Source: Isoetes taiwanensis (lineage: Eukaryota > Streptophyta > Lycopodiopsida > Isoetales > Isoetaceae). From it: a stretch of DNA of 64,000 nucleotides. Position 1 is the first letter of the stretch. Each line of letters begins with the position of its first letter. Made by a program: the position numbers and the translations under genes. A model generated the notes under the pieces. That model saw nothing but the letters and a program-made list of their open reading frames with translations. It was not told the DNA's origin and made no database searches. The DNA is taken from positions 1,646,001-1,710,000 of the forward strand of contig JAJEKV010000073.1 in the NCBI GenBank assembly GCA_021234155.1. The letters run 5' to 3'. Below, in pieces: positions 61,400 through 64,000 of this stretch.

Positions 61400-61422
61400 A
61401 AAAAAAAAAAAAAAAAAAAAAA
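61400..61422. repeat. A23 homopolymer
   Basis: Marks the edge where LINE 2 ORF1 is interrupted. On the plus strand the LINE 3' end-like sequence follows it directly. Confidence 0.9.
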
Positions 61423-61743
61423 CGCTCTTTTAAGTTTTGCTAAAATCACCTCTAGTTTATAGGTGTTTTGGTTGTCGCTGAATCCTAATAGTAGTGTTTG
61501 AAATTCCTCATTTTGGTGCATTTTTTGTGCTGGAATTAAATTGCCTTCTCGACTAGTGGGTCGAGAAAGGTTTTAAATGGAGTATTGATTTAATTTAATT
61601 TATATTTGGATGTGCACTCTTATGCTTAGGCAGGTTGCTTCACTCGGTGGGTCTCTGCTTATCCGCTGAGATTTTATTCCTGTCTCTGCATTTATACTTG
61701 TATTTGACTCTTTGATTGAATAAAGTATGACGTCCTTCAACAT
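61423..61743 (+). mobile_element. LINE 3'-end fragment, plus strand
   Basis: Contains AATAAA at 61719-61724 followed by ...gacgtccttcaac, parallel to the LINE 2 3' end (TTAATAAACTTTTTGG...CGTCCTTC then poly(A)). It is probably a 5'-truncated insertion of a related LINE. It is followed by a T run, not an A tail. Confidence 0.55.
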
Positions 61744-61818
61744 TTTTTTTTTTAATTAATTAGCTTAATTAATCTAATTAGCTTAATTAATTATTGATTA
61801 TATATTAATAATTAGTAC

Positions 61819-61844
61819 TTTTTTTTTTTTTTTTTTTTTTTTTT
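61819..61844. repeat. T26 homopolymer
   Basis: Likely the poly(A) tail of a minus-strand retroposon whose body would be the purine-rich (minus strand) tract to the right. Confidence 0.9.
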
Positions 61845-61854
61845 GGAGGGAGGG

Positions 61855-62229
61855 CTTGCCCCCCTTTGCCCCTCCCGTTCCTCCTTTGCTCCTCCCCCTT
61901 TGCCCCTTTTGCCCTCTTTGCTCTCCCTCCCCTCCCCTCCCTCCCCTCCCTCCTCCCTTTGTCCCTCCCCCCCTTTGCCCTCCCTGTTCCTCCTTTGCTC
62001 CTCCCCTTTGCCCCTCCCCTCCTCTTTTGCCCTCTTTACCCCTCCCCCTTCTTCCAACTTATCCCTCCCTTCCTCCTTTGCCCTTTTGCTCTCCTCTCCT
62101 CTCCCTGCCCTTGCCCCTTCTTCCAACTTATCCTCTTCCCCTCTTCAACGTGTGGCTCCTCCCTCTTTCTCCTCCTACCCTTCTCCTTATCAAGGTGTGG
62201 CCCCTCTCCCTCCCCCTTTTTTTTTTTGT
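61855..62229. repeat. Polypyrimidine tract, CCCTTTGCCCCTCC-type
   Basis: About 370 bp almost without purines on the plus strand apart from single G in repeated cctttgccc words. Irregular minisatellite. Pro/Leu/Ser-rich frames here are repeat products. Confidence 0.9.
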
Positions 62230-62576
62230 ATGAGTCCCATTTTGAGTCCGAGTCCCAAATTGCGAGATTTGACCCACTTTAATTAAATGCGACTTATACG
62301 CCATGGCCAGACAAATTTTCTCTTTTTTTATTGCTACATGTCAAAAAAAACTTTATAGAAGTGTTGCGCATGAAAATAGCCGATGTGTCGCGATTATAGA
62401 AAGGAATCTTTGAATAATGCCAAAGCATCATTCTACAATATTTATATAGGTTAAGATAGTTCTTACAAATATATAACAACTTTGACAACGTGAATTTGAT
62501 ATTGGATACAATTATTGACACTTAGATACAACTACTAGGGGGGTTACAATATAAGAATATGAGGAATATCATATTG
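62230..62576. other. Unassigned
   Basis: AT-rich, no gene recognised. Confidence 0.5.
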
Positions 62577-62740
62577 ATAAGATAAGATAAGATGAATTTT
62601 TACGTCCACGGGAACCCAACGGGTTATGGGACGACACATGCAAGGACAACAGCCCATCTAAAACCTGGGGACTAGACCCCATCACCAAACACAATAATCA
62701 AACATTAAAAGGCTACCAAGAATAAGATAAGATAATGCTA
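62577..62740 (-). mobile_element. Short LINE-like 3' end with (ATCTT)n tail
   Basis: Minus strand ends ...CCGTGGACGTAAAAATTCATC(TTATC)n, with the wording 'CCCATAACCCGTTGGGTTCC' close to the LINE 3 end (GGTCCCATAGGCCGATTGGT...GTGGACGATAAAA). (ATAAG)n-like runs flank it on both sides (62577-62595 and 62722-62737), perhaps a target duplication. Confidence 0.55.
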
Positions 62741-62773
62741 ATGCTAGTGGTAAATTTATGGTTCTAAAATTAT

Positions 62774-63382
62774 CTAGACATAGCCAGTCCAAGGATTGGA
62801 AGGCCATTGATCTAGAATAATTGCCGCACCTCCCCTGTACACTGCCCATTTCTTTTGCAAGCGGGCTGCCCTCACCTTGCAGAGCTCCTCCTTACGGTTA
62901 CACAATTGAAGAGGGGAGAGGTCCTCCTGTACTGAGAAACTAGTCCCTCTGAGATGGTTTCCATGCTGAAGAACATGTAAGCGGCTAAGAGTGTCTTGAA
63001 ACCGAACCAAAAGATGGCGAGGATGATCAGGTCTTGCCGCTCCCACCCTAGTAGCGGAGACAACTCCACCAGCCTTCACATGCATGACATCAGTGAAAAA
63101 ATGCAAAGCAGCATCCATATCAGAAAGGGCATCATCTTCTGCCTCTGCAACCCCTATAATACGCAAGTTCAGGCTCCTAGTAACAGAAGATACTGAGGCA
63201 GCCTGCTCCTGTCTGCTAGCTCGGCACTGCGACTCCTGGTCCTCTTGGGATTGTGGAGATGTCTGTATGCCCACCTCAACGTGTTTCCTTTCCAATGTCT
63301 GCACTTCCGCTTCAACACAATGTTTCTTCTGTGGCTGTAATTCTATATCTAGTGTATGTACCAAGGCATCACTTGTGCCCAC
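62774..63382 (-). pseudogene. LINE 2 ORF1, conserved N-terminal part
   Basis: A 202-codon frame with an L1 ORF1-type (transposase_22-like) pattern: SLNLRIIGVAEAEDDALSDM, HPRHLLVRFQDTLSRLHVLQ, GTSFSVQEDLSPLQLCNRKE, then KKWAVYRGGAAIILDQWPSN. In L1 ORF1p these stretches form the RNA-recognition and C-terminal domains that bind LINE RNA. A short helical segment precedes them. The frame stops after NPWTGYV, where the insertion block begins; the Pro-rich rest is at 60966-61388. Confidence 0.8.
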
Positions 63383-63400
63383 ATACTGGGCTTTTGTTTC

Positions 63401-64000
63401 ATATTGATGGAAGAAAGGATCATGTGAACAAGGTTATTTCTCATAGGGTGTAAACAAATATAGGTAATTGTATAATCAAGCAAGATATCAATAGCTATTT
63501 AAAGTAAGAGGTAGCTAAGAATTGAGTGTGTACTACTAAGTTCTAGACTGACCTTGTGTTAGGTGGCAATATACAGTTTGTGCTTATTAAATTATAGATA
63601 TAATATGTCATGTGCACAAAAAATTAGAAAAGGGCAAAGGTAACTAAAGGGTTGGTTTTGAGAAAATATTTTTGTGAGGCTCAATGATGTGAGCACATCT
63701 TACCAGGTCCCTGTATCAGCCTTTTAATGGTGATACTAGATCCCCTTAACACCCAAACCCATATTTGTACAATATTTAAACCCTTATACAACATCATTTT
63801 ACATGCATGTCTATATAAAACCCAGAATCGCCATTTTGAGGGTTGCTCCATGCTCCTTCAGGCGTCCAAGCTGTACGTATATGGGCCACTCGATGATTCT
63901 ATGGTTAGTAGGCATAGTGTTATTCTTGATATGTATGCTCTATGAAATTGTTCGTTGTGCATGCATGTAAGGAGTGGAACTCTAAGCTAGTTAAACCCCT
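63401..64000. other. Unassigned window end
   Basis: No gene recognised. A 72-codon frame (63727-63945) is not supported by any motif. Confidence 0.5.

Larger units (their letters stand above)
57080..63400 (-). mobile_element. LINE 2: L1-like element, split by a 1.4-kb insertion block
   Basis: Minus-strand LINE. The poly(A) tail is the T run at 57080-57103, preceded on the minus strand by AATAAA (57124-57129) and TCGTCCTTC. ORF2 spans 57240-60975 and ORF1 is in two parts (60966-61388 and 62774-63382). The intervening 61390-62770 block is unrelated. The 5' end is near 63400. The LINE inserted into the LTR fragment at 55.9-57.1 kb at its 3' end. The remaining LTR was not found on the other side. 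Confidence 0.87.

Noticed and set aside
61812-62286. Four overlapping Pro/Leu/Ser-rich or Glu/Gly-rich frames
   Set aside because: Products of the polypyrimidine tract in different frames, with no domain.

Overview
This window is nuclear DNA from a land plant. The evidence is gt-ag spliced fragments of conserved eukaryotic genes (proteasome adaptor ECM29, exosome subunit RRP41, a plant-type ABCC transporter), Ty3/gypsy and Ty1/copia elements primed by initiator tRNA-Met, plant-style LINEs with C-terminal zinc motifs, CACTA-like transposon ends, and long GATA and CTT microsatellites. The density of nested repeats suggests a large-genome lineage. A fern or similar non-seed plant would fit, but that is inference. 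I see no intact host gene: every recognisable coding region is a transposon ORF, a broken transposon ORF, or a captured gene fragment.

Layout, left to right. 1-4.87 kb: LINE 1 (minus strand), ORF1 plus endonuclease/reverse transcriptase, open at the window edge. 4.9-8.9 kb: two nearly identical ~335-bp repeats, each ending in a (CTT)n tract, flanking 3.2 kb of mostly unassigned DNA with exon-like pieces. 9.2-19.0 kb: a minus-strand LTR retrotransposon with ~1.57-kb LTRs, a tRNA-Met primer site and a polypurine tract, but no gag-pol ORF. It sits inside the RNase H region of an older gypsy pol remnant (19.0-20.7 kb).

20.785-36.120 kb and 36.884-54.889 kb are two consecutive intervals. Each is bounded by matching inverted termini, each has a TTT on both outer flanks, and each has 0.6-0.8 kb motif-rich subterminal arrays just inside its ends. 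This is the architecture of CACTA (En/Spm) elements. The first holds an ECM29 fragment, an RRP41 fragment, a GC-rich LINE (LINE 3) and a SINE. The second holds an ABCC fragment, a copia remnant, a tRNA-Ala-like gene, a SINE, two related MITEs, an inverted-repeat element with a 120-codon ORF, and a further CACTA terminus with 13 CGTCAG motifs. The gene fragments keep their introns, so they were copied as DNA and not by retroposition.

54.9-64 kb: a diverged LTR related to the 9-19 kb element, interrupted by LINE 2 (minus strand). LINE 2's ORF1 is itself split by a 1.4-kb block of retroposon tails, poly(A)/poly(T) runs and a polypyrimidine tract.

The most interesting reading is that the two terminally matched intervals are giant, adjacent gene-fragment-capturing CACTA-like elements. 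This rests on sequence I can see at the ends, but single-element status is unproven.
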